From Cephalotrichum gorgonifer (Eukaryota; Ascomycota; Sordariomycetes; Microascales; Microascaceae): 64,000 nt of DNA. The notes below the pieces were generated by a model. The model had not been told where the DNA came from. It worked only from the letters and a program-made list of their open reading frames with translations, and did not search any database. The position numbers were made by a program, and so were the translations under genes. Positions 21,371 to 31,004 of the stretch are shown here, piece by piece (the stretch's first letter is position 1; each line of letters begins with the position of its first letter). The stretch lies in the NCBI GenBank assembly GCA_900312665.1, contig ONZQ02000008.1, positions 124,001 through 188,000 on the forward strand. The letters run 5' to 3'.

Positions 21371-22621
21371 TCAACTTTCTGCCCTCGGCGGAAGGATCAC
21401 GTTGTCAATCAGGCGCACGGGAGGACCCCCGATGTGTCCCAGATCCTCGCCCTCGAAGGGCTCCTCGACGGGAAGCATTTTCACGGCGGTGCTCAGAATG
21501 GCGCCCTTGGCAGGATCCACAGCGTCCACCTCGAGCATAGTGTCCGGGTCGGCGACTGAGACGTAGTCCACCTCGTAGAGCGCCCTCTTGCTGGGCGGCA
21601 GCGCCTTCTGCTCCGCCAATACCCCATCCAGCACGGTATTCACCTCCCCGAGGAGTGCCTCCCCGCTGGTCTGGCCCGAGGCATAGGCCCCCTCGGCAGC
21701 GCGTAGAGCCCTGTGGATCACGGGCGCCAAGGCCCGCCTCCGCGCCCCCAGGTACACATTCCTCGAGCTCTGCGCCAGGCCATCGGCGTCCCTAACTGTC
21801 TCCCCGACGACGACCTCGATGGGGAGCAGGAAATCCCGTACCAGCCTCCGGATGATGACGGTCTGCTGGGCGTCCTTCTGGCCGAAGTAGACCCTGTCCG
21901 GCTGCGCGGCGTTGAAGAGCTTCATGCAGATGGTGGCCACGCCCCGGAAGAAGGTCGGGCGCGACTTCCCCTCCAGCACCTCCCCGACGGGGGTTATCGA
22001 GACGAAGCTCCCCTTGGAGTCGACCTCCTGGCCGGGGAAGCCCTCGGGGAACATGTCCTTGGTGGAGGGGGCGAAGACGGCCGACACCCTCCCCAGGTTA
22101 GCCCCGTCGTCGGCCAGCTCGCGGTCGAGCTTCGCCAGAGCGGCGACGTCGGCGTCCCAGGTGGACGGGTAGGACGCGAAGTCCTCCGAGGCGCCGAACT
22201 GGGCGGGGTTGAGATATATGCTGACGACGACGTGGTGGTTCTCGCGGGCGGCGCGGCGGATGAGGGAGAGGTGGCCGGCGTGGAGGGCGCCCATGGTGGG
22301 GACGAGGGCCACGAGGCGGCGGTCGTGGGTCTGGGGCGCGCGCCAGGCGCGGAGGGCCGGGACATCGCGGAGGAGGAGGATGGAGGACTGGGGGATTGTT
22401 TCGGGCATGTTGCGGGGACGCGAGCAGCCTGACGCGAAGCGTCTTGTGAGCGTACGTGTTGGGGTTGGCGTTGGGACACGAGTACGGGTGGTTGTGACGC
22501 CGGAGATGGAGCGGGAGCAGCTGGGTGTTGGGAAGGTCGTGGCTGTATTACAAGTGGGCGTATTCTTGTATATTGTGGGGGTGCGGAGCGCTCGATGGAG
22601 GCGGAGGTGAAGGGTGGACAT
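21371..22621 (-). CDS. PAN6: Pantothenate synthetase (pantoate-beta-alanine ligase)
   Basis: Joins pantoate and beta-alanine using ATP to make pantothenate, the CoA precursor. The frame is 416 residues without introns. The nucleotidyltransferase HIGH motif is PTMGALHAGHLSLIRRA. Further family motifs are SIYLNPAQFG, KSRPTFFRGVATI, YFGQKDAQQTVIIRRLV and GLAQSSRNVYL. The first 71 residues are rich in Arg, Thr and Ser, lack acidic residues and end TLTRRFASGCSRPRN, as in a mitochondrial presequence. The second Met at 22408 (MPETIPQSS) begins the conserved enzyme. Either start could be used, which would allow mitochondrial and cytosolic forms. It converges on the acyltransferase gene with 180 bp between stop codons. 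Confidence 0.94.
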   Translation of the reverse strand: MSTLHLRLHRALRTPTIYKNTPTCNTATTFPTPSCSRSISGVTTTRTRVPTPTPTRTLTRRFASGCSRPRNMPETIPQSSILLLRDVPALRAWRAPQTHDRRLVALVPTMGALHAGHLSLIRRAARENHHVVVSIYLNPAQFGASEDFASYPSTWDADVAALAKLDRELADDGANLGRVSAVFAPSTKDMFPEGFPGQEVDSKGSFVSITPVGEVLEGKSRPTFFRGVATICMKLFNAAQPDRVYFGQKDAQQTVIIRRLVRDFLLPIEVVVGETVRDADGLAQSSRNVYLGARRRALAPVIHRALRAAEGAYASGQTSGEALLGEVNTVLDGVLAEQKALPPSKRALYEVDYVSVADPDTMLEVDAVDPAKGAILSTAVKMLPVEEPFEGEDLGHIGGPPVRLIDNVILPPRAES

Positions 22622-23245
22622 GATCAGCAGGGGACAATGGACGATCTAGACGTTGGGGAAAAGGTTAATATCTCCATGGTTTGGCAAGGGAGGGAGCACA
22701 ATTTTCGGGGGTGGTGCGGTTGTGGGGACGAAAGGAGGTTGTGATGGATTCTACGGCGAAGTTTGGAGGACGGCGGACGACTGGAGTTCCGAGGTTCGAG
22801 GTTGGGACTGCATGGACGGTATTGTTGTCAATTGGCTATTATTCTATTTCGTCCACCAGAGGTGCTCTCGTACGAGTGAAACCGAGGAAGCAAGAAGCTG
22901 GTCGCACCCGTCATCGGCCACAATTGACCTCTGTCGGTGAAAGAAGCTCCTCCATCTTGTATTACTGTTGTTGCACGCCAGAGTGCGAGTACACTGTACT
23001 AAAAAGTGTGGTTCTGTGAGATCCGCTCCTGCTAGCTCAACTAGATCACGAGACCAGTCGCCACTTTTGGGGCTGCCCAACCAACCACGACCCTCCCGCC
23101 TTACTACCGCCCCACCAAACCACGTACAAGTATACATGCACGCACTTAAAACTCTAATCACACTTTTCTCTTCACATTCCCAACACCTCACGCTAGGCAA
23201 GGTACTTTGCTAGTCTACGAGGCAAGGAGGAACATCCAATCACTT
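22622..23245. other. Spacer upstream of PAN6 and tRNA-Arg
   Basis: Holds the PAN6 promoter. TAC-type words occur near 22984-23001 (gcgagtacactgtact) and 23124-23135 (cgtacaagtata). No gene is seen. Confidence 0.55.
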
Positions 23246-23334
23246 GGGCGGCTGGCGCAATGGTAGCGCGTTGCTCTCCTATCTTCGGAATGGAGCGCAA
23301 GCAAAGGTTGCAGGTTCGAGTCCTGCGTCGCTCG
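23246..23334 (+). tRNA. tRNA-Arg (anticodon CCU), intron-containing, copy B
   Basis: Identical to copy A (16695-16783) in every mature stem and loop. The 17-nt intron differs from copy A at two positions (both transitions). Acceptor GGGCGGC/GTCGCTC, anticodon CCT, T arm GCAGG-TTCGAGT-CCTGC, discriminator G. The 3' flank GGGATTTATCTTTTT, including the terminator, is shared with copy C (39159) but not with copy A. Confidence 0.93.
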
Positions 23335-23824
23335 GGATTTATCTTTTTGCTCGTGGCCATGCTTGTAGTCTAGAAGCAGAGAGTCTTGTTATGTGGTGGG
23401 TGAATGGCGTGGAAATATAAGAGAATCTGGGCATGTGTAAAAGTAGCGGAGTTGCAAAGCTCCCATACTGTAACGAAACATCTTAGGTACACGTGACCCT
23501 GTAGAAGTCCACTTTTCGTCTCTGCTTGCTGTTGGTTTCTGGGCTGTAAGTCTATGCAGTCATACGGCCAAGTGACACTCCAGAACCAACAAACACATGC
23601 TTACGCCAAGAGAGACGCTGATGTCGTGGAACTACTATTGATACAGGTACCCCTCTACTATAGTATCTGTTTTCTGGTAGTTCGTATGTAAAAAGTTCGA
23701 ATTAGAAATAATACCCATACAATAATCAGCATTATTGTAGCGGATCTGCCTATACGAGGTCTGGGTATGTATGAGCGAAACAGACCAAATAACTCCCACC
23801 ATTCCACAAACTTTACCTGTTACC
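23335..23824. other. Spacer between tRNA-Arg and the GH20 gene
   Basis: This 490-bp AT-rich stretch holds the pol III terminator and the 3' flank of the hexosaminidase gene. Nothing else is seen. Confidence 0.6.
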
Positions 23825-26007
23825 CTATCCGTCGTTGGTCAAGGTGAGAGCACGCAGCTCACCAGTCCATCCCGTAACCTGGTGGATGGGCGCTTCAAAG
23901 GCCATGGGGTACATGTGAGGATAGCCCGTCACTCCAGCCGTCAAGAACTCGGCCTTGTCGGCGGTCTTCCCGGACTCGGACTTGAACGAGGCAAATGTCT
24001 GCTCGCCAACGGCTTTGATCTCGAGGTCGACCCACTCCTTGAGCGGGATGGTGGTGTTCAGGCGGAAGTAGACGCCGGCTGAGAACATGGTGATGTTGGG
24101 CGTCAACATGAGGACGGAATCCGTTCCGGAGATGAGCGTCGTCTTCGTCGCGTCGGCGACCTCGTCGACCTTGAGGGTGAGCGAGAGGGTGTAGTCCCTG
24201 CCCTTGGACAGAAGGGGCGTGATGAACGAGCAGTCGGGGGTGATGGACAGGGACGACCCGGTCGACTCGCAATTCGTCTCGGCGTTGTTCGAGTTTCCGG
24301 AGAGATCCTTGACAGCCTCGGAAGCCTCGGTCGTCAGATCGTAATCGAAGATGGTGGCGCCGGCAGAGGGGATGACCCTCGCGAGATTCTGCGCGGGGAC
24401 GGAGCCGACAAGCTTGGGGAAGAAGTCGGCGAACTGCTCCGCCGTCAGGTCACCGCCCCACTGCTTGTCGGCCATGGCGGGGATTCCCTCGCGCCACGCC
24501 CAGAAGGCCTCCGAGTAGACGCTGGTGGTGGGGCCGTGGTCGTTCCAGAGGGGCTGGATGGCGCCCTGGATCAGGGGCTCATCTTTGGGCGCGTTCATGC
24601 TCGAGTTGCCCGTGCTGAAGATGTTGGGGTACCACGGGCCGCCCTCCGGGTTCCCGTTGAAGGTCGTGTCGATGTTGATCTTCCGGCCGTAAGCGCCGTA
24701 CTTCAAGACCACGTAGAACGTGTCATAGGAGTTGACGACGGAGTACCCGTTCTTGATGTACTGGTTGTAAGCGTCGTCGAAGTAGGTCGACCAGTGCTGG
24801 ATGGAGACATCGGTGGAGACTTCGTGCTCGGAGCCGTCGGGGGGGAAGGTTCCCCAGATACGAATCGACTTGCCAGACTCCTTGACAATGAACTCGTTCA
24901 AGGCGTTTACGAAGATCTTGTACTCGTCAGAGGGACCACCGTACTCGTCGGCGCCGATGGAGACAACCTTGGTGTGGAACCAGGGCAGGAACTCCGCCCA
25001 GATGGTCTTCAGGGTGGGAAGCGTGTCCGGGTGCGTCAGGTTGAGCAGCTCAAGGTTTCCCTCGTAGGCGATCTGGGGCTTCCACTGGACGATGGGCAGA
25101 GCGTGGCCGGGAGCCTCGATCTCTGGAAGGATGGTCACGCCGCGGGCGGCGCACTTGGTCTGGATCTCATCGAAGTCCTCGCGGGTGTACGACTCGTTGC
25201 GGTACTTGTTGAGTCCGGCTACGGACTCGCTGTCCGACCACCACCGGAAGCGCGCGTACGTGTCCATGGTGAAAGGGTTGACGATCTGGTTGTCGCTGAG
25301 GTGGAGCTGGAAGGTGTTCTGCTTGAAGAAGGACATGTACGAGCACAATTCTATCATGAACTCCTTGGGGTAGAAGTGGCGGGCGCCGTCAAGCGCCATT
25401 CCACGGGTCTCCCAGCCCGGAGCGTCGACGGCAGTACCGGCCGGCACGACGAACTTGTCTGCGGAGAGGATTCCCTGCTGGAGGACGGTCCGGGTGCCCC
25501 ACCACACGCCAAGAGGGCTGGCACCCTTGATGGTGATACCCGACCTACCCGTGTCGAGGGTATAACCCTCGGCCGTCTTGCGGCCTGCAGCATCGACGTA
25601 CTTGGCGGTGTCGTCGTCGAGTGTAAGGAAGATCGACTGAGGAGACGCCTTGCTGCCTTCCACAACGCTGACCTTGGAACCAGCAATGGCGTGCAAGTCC
25701 TCGGCGAACGTGGCCGCAAACTCAGCCAGAGTGGGAGGGATCAAACTCAGGCCCTCTTCGTACTTCGCCTGGGCGAAGCGACTGTCGACGACGACGGTCT
25801 GGACATCTTGAAGCGGGAAACCAGCCCCGGGCGATTCAGTGAATTTCAGGGATGGAATGCCCGAGCCCTTGGCCAGGGAAAGCTCTATCATAATTCACTT
25901 AGCAACGGAACTCGCATGTCATATCTCCTACTAAATAGGAGTGGAAAGATCTTACCAGGGAGCACGGCCAACGCCGTAGCAAAGGCGCCGAGCTGTGAGA
26001 ACCTCAT
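23825..26007 (-). CDS. Secreted GH20 beta-N-acetylhexosaminidase with C-terminal LamG-like domain
   Basis: Removes terminal N-acetylhexosamine from glycans or chitin fragments outside the cell; the exact substrate is unknown. Two exons are inferred (minus strand): 25956-26007 and 23825-25884, with a 71-bp GTAAG...ATAG intron, giving 703 residues. Exon 1 supplies a signal peptide (MRFSQLGAFATALAVLPELS). An N-terminal GH20 helper domain ends near residue 150. The catalytic barrel starts at GMALDGARHFYPKEFM and continues with LHLSDNQ and EIEAPGHA. The acid pair is in VVSIGADEYGG, a variant of the more usual GGDE. After about residue 530, beta-rich sequence with few charges (FDYDLTTEASEAVKDLSGNSN) resembles a LamG/concanavalin fold. 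Several N-X-S/T sites fit secretion. The antisense 493-codon frame is a shadow. Confidence 0.9.
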
Positions 26008-27543
26008 TTTCGTATAGTTCACTGCCGGAGCTGCACCAAAAACTTGTGTGAAAGTTTCGTAGAGGAGCTCCTATAGACGAGGAGTGGGATGTCTGAGCAG
26101 GTGAGCCGTGGTACCAAACAACAAGTAACTACACTTCGACATGGGGCTGGGCGATGCTTTTATCATGGCCGCATCGACGCACCCCTAGCAATGGCGGTAG
26201 AGGAGAATGTGGGCCTCGTGGAAAGTATGTGACGATCCATTACTCAGTACAACTGGGAGTATTGGATGGTTCCCCAGCTGTTTGTTACATGGAACATGCC
26301 GAGATGATAAGAACGTCGATCATCTGCAAAGGAAACAGGCACATATCCAGGCCTGGAGACACTAGAGCAGGGCCGTCACTAATCAGGTAGGGATCGCCGT
26401 AAATCTGGTCATGGAGAGAGCCACAAGTGTGGCCCATGATTGTGGAAGTGTCTCTCCTCATCATCGTTTGAATGGGTCGGCTGCGAGGGCCTCTCTTTGT
26501 GCACGCCCTGGTAGGGTTTAGAGAAGCCATGGCATTTCGAGGGAAGATCGCAGCTGTCGGGATCCATATGTGGCTGTAGTTTTTGATACACGAGAGCAGA
26601 AGCTAAACTTACATAGTTGACGGAACTCGTCAATCAACTCATCTTTACTTACACCTTGTTGCTCCTGCTGCATAACAGGAATCGAACTCTAAACCAAGCT
26701 GCTTACACCTGATGCCCTCCACATTCCTGTCAAGCAACGTCATCGACCTCGCCGACCCGTGAGGACACACATGGGTTTGGTAGCCAAGTCAAAGATCGCT
26801 ACTCCACTAGGCTGGGTTGGGGGATATTACTACTCCACGGGCACAGAAATAGCTAACGTAACGTTCCGCCTCGAGCCCAGCTACCCCATATTACTACCCC
26901 ATATTACTGACATCCCCGCCTTCTCGCGTCACCATATTAAGATACTCGCATCACTTTGTTTTGGCCTTAGTGGACGGGAGATGTAATTCTCCTGAAAACG
27001 GAAAGGGAATCCAGCGACTCCCGCAGGCAATGCTAGTCGCCCCAATGTTACCGGGATCGGTAACTTGCTGGCCCCTCAACCCCGCCCCTATGCGGAGGTC
27101 CACCTTGCTGCCGTTCGCTATACCGGAATAGGATTGAAAACTATACGTAGTAGTGCAGCACCCACTGTCGCACAGAATAGCCACGTTACATCTCGATCGG
27201 GGGAGGACGAGGAATGTTATCGGGCAGGAGGGGCGGCGAGCCTTTGGCCCGGCGACCATTAATACAGTTTCTTGATAAGGGTGGCTAGTGATGCCTGAAG
27301 TAGAAATCGGCACCCGGATGATAGCTCCGGCCTGCGGAAAGTCCCACTATGTGGCTGACAAGACCTCAACCCAATGCGTTTGTTCCCTATTATCCAAGCC
27401 GTCACAATCTAAAAGTTATGGGATCGACCTGACGCATAGAAGCGTGCCCGCTAGTATAATTATTCTTATCGTAAACATGATATTTGACCTCTACCCTCGT
27501 ACTCATAATAGTTGGCCCACGATCTCATTCTCCGCTTGTTCCC
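26008..27543. other. 1.5-kb gene-free spacer
   Basis: Holds the GH20 promoter at its left end. Only short frames without motifs are present. A B-box-like word (ggaatcgaactc, 26680-26691) has no tRNA fold around it. Confidence 0.55.
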
Positions 27544-28662
27544 TCATCGCCTCCCCATCATCGCAGCTCTCATCCGATCCAGTACCTCGCCGTCGGTAAG
27601 CATCGCTCTTATCACACCCTTGATCTGATGAGGCGCGTTGGGTACTTCAACCCACGCCTCGAGACTCTGGCTGATGGTCATGAAGGCCTCCCCCCGCGTG
27701 CCGGGAATAGACGTCTCGGCCGGGTCTGTGTCCCGCACCCCGCCCGTCGTCAGAGTGACCAACAGCATCTCCCAGAGGTGGCTGTTCCGCACATGCACGG
27801 CGTTAAAGAGCCGTTTTATCTGGAATTTGATCGAATCTATAAGGCGCCCCAGCTCTGCCGTGTCGAGACTGAGAACTTCGGGCCGCGTAACCACCGCGCT
27901 GCCTACGAGTTCACGCCGTATAAGGTCCGTTATCTCTCGGGGGAAGGTGTCGGCGAGCCCGCGGGCGGCGTTCTGCATACGCTGTAGGTCGGATAGGACC
28001 CGGAATTTGATCACAGTCATGACTACAGCGTCATGTAAGTCGATCTGGCCCGCTTCCGTCCACCCGTTATGGAGCGGCTCGAGCACATTGGCCCCCTTGA
28101 TCTCCGGGTGCGGCATATCCCCGCCCCCGTTGGCATCCGGGCGCCCCCTAGAAATCGCCCAAGCCTTCAAAAAGTCGTACGCCTCCTGGTCCCTGCCTAA
28201 CCGGATGAGAAAGGCCGGGATAAGGCATCGGATTCCCATCGTCTCGGACCGAGCTAGCCGCGACACTTCCATGAAGTGGTCCAGCGCGGCTTGGACCCCG
28301 TCGACACGGCCGGGGTCAAAGCCAAAGCGTCGGAATATCGTTTCCGCGAGACGACATCGCGCTTCCAAGTAGGGACGTGTCTCGTCGATACTCCAGAAGT
28401 GGCCAGCTTGGGAGATGAAAATGTCGGGCCCAAACGGCCCACTGGCTGTCTCGGTACGTAGCTTCTGCTCTATACGCTCTAACTCCGCACGCGCCTTCTT
28501 GACGTCCACGCAGGCATTCTTGTGAGCAGGCCGATCGGATACTTGGTGGTCTCGGCTGCAGTAGTAGACGGTTAGGCACCCCGTGCAGCGGAGCAGGCGA
28601 TCCCTTTGGTGGCAGACCTCGCAACCTCGTGGGGCCAGATCATTGGTGCCTTTTGGGGGCAT
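27544..28662 (-). CDS. MYND-type zinc-finger protein
   Basis: A 372-residue intronless frame. A MYND finger occupies residues 14-51: C14, C17, C26, C29, C35, H39, H47 and C51, with the typical VYYCS core. MYND fingers bind proline-rich partner peptides. The rest is helical and contains a charged segment (ARAELERIEQKLRTE), W and aromatic-rich patches and no SET-domain motif, so methyltransferase activity is unlikely. Fungal genomes carry families of such proteins of unknown role. The start has a C/G-rich context and lies 291 bp from the divergent hydrolase start codon. Confidence 0.85.
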   Translation of the reverse strand: MPPKGTNDLAPRGCEVCHQRDRLLRCTGCLTVYYCSRDHQVSDRPAHKNACVDVKKARAELERIEQKLRTETASGPFGPDIFISQAGHFWSIDETRPYLEARCRLAETIFRRFGFDPGRVDGVQAALDHFMEVSRLARSETMGIRCLIPAFLIRLGRDQEAYDFLKAWAISRGRPDANGGGDMPHPEIKGANVLEPLHNGWTEAGQIDLHDAVVMTVIKFRVLSDLQRMQNAARGLADTFPREITDLIRRELVGSAVVTRPEVLSLDTAELGRLIDSIKFQIKRLFNAVHVRNSHLWEMLLVTLTTGGVRDTDPAETSIPGTRGEAFMTISQSLEAWVEVPNAPHQIKGVIRAMLTDGEVLDRMRAAMMGRR

Positions 28663-28953
28663 GACGGGTCACGGGAGCTTGGGTCGAGAGGGTTATAGGG
28701 TGCCTGAATGGTGCCGTCAATGAGACGATTCAGGAGCTGAGCTAGCAATATTAGTATGTGGGATGCGTTGCGCAAGGGGATGGATGACTAAGGACCTACT
28801 CGTCTGCCCCACGTCAAAAACGGAATAAAGCGGAATACCTGGTAAGGTAAGGTCCAGCAACAAGCCTGGCTACAAAAGACTTCCCCCAGCATGCATGAAA
28901 TTAGTTTGACTCTCCCAAGAACCACACCAACTTTTTCTCCGTCATTTTCCGAG
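28663..28953. promoter_or_regulatory. Bidirectional promoter, MYND protein / alpha-beta hydrolase
   Basis: This 291-bp stretch separates the divergent start codons. It contains a gcggaat-aaagcggaat direct repeat (28818-28835). No factor site is assigned. Confidence 0.5.
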
Positions 28954-29928
28954 ATGTCTAGTTTACCAACCCTTGTGTTCGTCCCCGGTGCCTGGCATAA
29001 GCCCACATGCTATGGCAAGATCACCAAAATCTTAGAAGAGAAGCACAAATTGAAATGCGTCCTGGTCACTCTCCAGTCGACGACCGGGAGCCCGGCCGCG
29101 ACCTTCAAAGATGATCTCGACGCCGCCTGCGACGCCATATCCGGCGAGACAATCAAGGGCCGCGACGTGGTAGTCATTGCTCACTCCTATGGTGGCATGG
29201 TTGCCAACAGCGCCATCAAGGATTTCTCGCCCAACTCCGTTCCGACGTTAACCTCGGCTGACCCCCCTGACAACAATCAATCCCAACCCCCAACACCGGG
29301 CCATGTCATAGGCCTCATCCTCATCGCCTCCGGCTTTACCCTCACAGGAATGAGCTTCATGGACCCGTTCTTTGGCCGTCCTCCTCCTTCGTGGCGCGTC
29401 AATAGCGAAACTGGGTTTGCCGATCTCGTCGCTTCTCCGCGCGAGATGTTCTACCACGACGTGCCGGAAGAGGAAGCCGAGTACTGGGTCTCTCAGCTCA
29501 CCACCCATAGCCTCAAATCATTGTTCGAAGGCGGTGAATTTGCATACGCTGGTTGGATGAATGTGCCTGCGTGGTACATTGGCACAGTCGAGGATCGGGG
29601 GTTACCTGTGGCGGTTCAGCGCATGGGGGTGGGCATAGCGAGGGGAATGGGTGCCAACGTAGTGCATAGGGAGATGCAGACGAGCCATTCGCCTTTTTTG
29701 AGCCAGCCCGAGCAGACGGCGCGGTATGTGGTTGACGCTATCGAGGCGTTTACGGGGAAGTCGGTAGCAGGCGAACCTGCGAGAGAACGAGGGAATGAGT
29801 TGGCAGTGCCAGAAGCCAGATTCTTACAGCCCCTCACATGGTTTAAATTTGGGCTGCCACTCATCTTTGGACGTTTCCTGGGGAGATGTGTCCTCATCTT
29901 TAACGGGGTTAGGAGGTTGTGGAGATGA
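28954..29928 (+). CDS. Alpha/beta hydrolase-fold protein
   Basis: Read from ATG 28954 (MSSLPTLVFVPGAWH), giving 324 residues; an in-frame ATG at 28891 would add 21 residues without family character. The N-terminal strand and oxyanion loop are LVFVPGAWHKPTCYG. The nucleophile elbow is AHSYGGMV (Ser in S-Y-G-G), and the catalytic His is probably in MQTSHSPFLSQPEQT. This matches the AB_hydrolase_6/esterase-like group common in fungi; the substrate is unknown. After the fold, a hydrophobic stretch (WFKFGLPLIFGRFLGRCVLIF) near the C-terminus may anchor the protein to a membrane, which is unusual for the group. No signal peptide is seen. Confidence 0.85.
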   Translation: MSSLPTLVFVPGAWHKPTCYGKITKILEEKHKLKCVLVTLQSTTGSPAATFKDDLDAACDAISGETIKGRDVVVIAHSYGGMVANSAIKDFSPNSVPTLTSADPPDNNQSQPPTPGHVIGLILIASGFTLTGMSFMDPFFGRPPPSWRVNSETGFADLVASPREMFYHDVPEEEAEYWVSQLTTHSLKSLFEGGEFAYAGWMNVPAWYIGTVEDRGLPVAVQRMGVGIARGMGANVVHREMQTSHSPFLSQPEQTARYVVDAIEAFTGKSVAGEPARERGNELAVPEARFLQPLTWFKFGLPLIFGRFLGRCVLIFNGVRRLWR

Positions 29929-31004
29929 GGGGGCAGGGCGAACCCGCTAGATTCCGCTGCTGGTGTGTATCACGGCTAGAGTTTTGTGTATGATAAGGAG
30001 CTGTATATTATAGGGCCCACGCCACTTAATCAGTACCTAATAGAAATAGATACCCCTCTGTACAAGCCCAACAATGGAGCCTAGCCAACGGCGTGATTTT
30101 GTGGCGAGGCATCAGGCATTCCGCCGTTATTCAACAGATGATGATGCATCATTAACTAGGAATGTAGGCGATAAACTATAAAAAGGAAGTGCTGCGGAAC
30201 TAGATACGGATTACTGGCCGCTAACCTCGCATATATAGAACCAGCCGTAGTCTACAGCTACTCGTGTATTTATAAGCTCATTACTTCATTCAAGAGGAGT
30301 TTTGCCCTCTTATCTTTTCCTTTTGACGCTTGCACCGATCAGCCCGTTGCCTGGAGCTTCGAGTGGTTCAGGGCATTCTCAGCCCGTGCGGCGTGGGAAG
30401 GAACTAGCGAACGTCCCATCGCTGCAAGATCGTTCCAAGATCCTAGGGAATAATGTCTCCAGGCGTTGCGGAATATGGCCCTATAGAACCATCTCCGGCG
30501 TATGAACTAGCGCTCAGCGATCACTCTCTTCGTCTACATGAGATAAGCGTCCTCGCCGGAGGAGCCGCGGATTATATAAAAAGGATTGTAGGCGGCAGGC
30601 GATCGCACAATCGGTTGCAGGCGGTTACTTCGGATTTGGTTAGACAAGCAGAGGAAGTATGACACAGCAAAGGATGACATACCTCGAGTAAGCCTCCTGT
30701 TACCTTGCCGCAGCCGACTGATGCCGTGCTGCGAAGGATCTAACACTACCCTTGAGAATGACCCTAATCCAAAACTGCATGGGGACTTGCACGCCAGGCC
30801 TTCCGGCTCCGGAAACGCAAAGTCACGCTGCCATGGAGGATAAGAAAAGATTGCCCGGCTTGGATCGCCTAGGGCCCTATTGATAGGCAACCATGGATCC
30901 GAAATCTGGCAACTCTTAGCCACCGGTAAAGAAGAGCGAGAGGATGTGGGTGTCGAGGGAGGCCAGGGCTCCCATTGGGAAAGGTGGAAAAGTTCAACAC
31001 CGCG
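29929..31004. other. 1.1-kb AT-rich spacer between convergent genes
   Basis: No gene is supported. Bases 30000-30300 are AT-rich. A 129-codon minus-strand frame (30534-30923) has no motif or codon bias. Confidence 0.55.

Noticed and set aside
24536..26017. 493-codon plus-strand frame opposite the GH20 gene
   Set aside because: Antisense shadow of a conserved, spliced gene; Val/Asp/Gly/Arg-rich translation without motifs.
26680..26691. B-box-like word ggaatcgaactc (possible tRNA)
   Set aside because: The flanking bases cannot form a T stem, and no matching acceptor or anticodon stem was found.
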